Source: Bacillota bacterium (GTDB taxonomy: Bacteria; Bacillota; Clostridia; Christensenellales; CAG-138). From it: 30,022 nt of DNA. Under the pieces are notes generated by a model. That model made no database searches. It was given only the letters and a program-made list of their open reading frames with translations, and was not told the origin of the DNA. Below, piece by piece: positions 30,016 to 30,022 of this stretch. The translations under genes and the position numbers were made by a program. How positions within the stretch are numbered: the stretch's first letter is position 1; each line of letters opens with the position of its first letter. Where the stretch lies: assembly GCA_023435025.1 (NCBI GenBank), contig JAEYSE010000122.1, forward strand, positions 1-30,022. The letters are read 5' to 3'.

Positions 30016-30022
30016 GTAATGG

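Noticed and set aside
1..30022. CRISPR array, insertion sequence or transposase
   Set aside because: No regularly spaced direct repeats and no transposase-like reading frame were seen on either strand.

Overview
The window reads as part of the chromosome of an endospore-forming Clostridia-type Firmicute. The evidence is a sigma-K gene fragment, the RNase J, YlbF, YajC and MltG-U32 gene neighbourhoods, a BirA-controlled BioY, an NADH-linked hydrogenase-type diaphorase operon and strong AGGAGG ribosome binding sites. I cannot place it below class from sequence alone.

Region 1 (1 to about 10.9 kb) is accessory DNA. A plus-strand operon (133-7529) encodes a Gram-positive Tad/Flp-type (type IV pilus-like) machine: a TadZ/CpaE-like protein, a CpaB/RcpC SAF-domain protein, a second MinD/ParA-like ATPase, the TadA/CpaF secretion ATPase, the TadB and TadC membrane platform proteins, and three small single-TM pilin or TadE-like proteins. 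It is followed by a proline/threonine-linker lipoprotein and a secreted CARDB-domain protein with a Gly/Ser linker, each with its own ribosome binding site and followed by a terminator. No prepilin peptidase and no recombinase are visible.

The right edge of this region is the key point. On the minus strand (11248 down to about 10919) lies the N-terminal half of sporulation sigma factor SigK. It breaks off right after region 2 (CIEN), the place where the skin element interrupts sigK in Bacillus subtilis and some clostridia. The missing C-terminal half would lie to the left, beyond base 1. The simplest reading is that the whole Tad locus is cargo of a skin-like sigK-intervening element more than 10.9 kb long.

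Region 2 (11.5-17.7 kb, minus strand) is housekeeping: an mltG - U32 peptidase/tRNA hydroxylation - GNAT acetyltransferase operon, ylbF-like, RNase J with a long structured leader, a TIGR04086-like membrane protein and yajC. Region 3 (17.7-22.3 kb) holds a DUF2156 protein, bioY under a BirA operator, an orphan substrate-binding lipoprotein, and a small-membrane-protein gene divergent from an S24-type repressor. Three shared operators lie between the last two, and the repressor has both catalytic-dyad residues replaced. Region 4 (21.6-29.4 kb, minus strand) holds an MBL-fold hydrolase and a short-form alaS, a block of hairpins, a hydC-HATPase-ferredoxin-hydB operon without a hydA, acpS and an S58/P1 peptidase. 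The right end has two related hairpin repeats, a long palindromic terminator and a tRNA-Lys(CTT).
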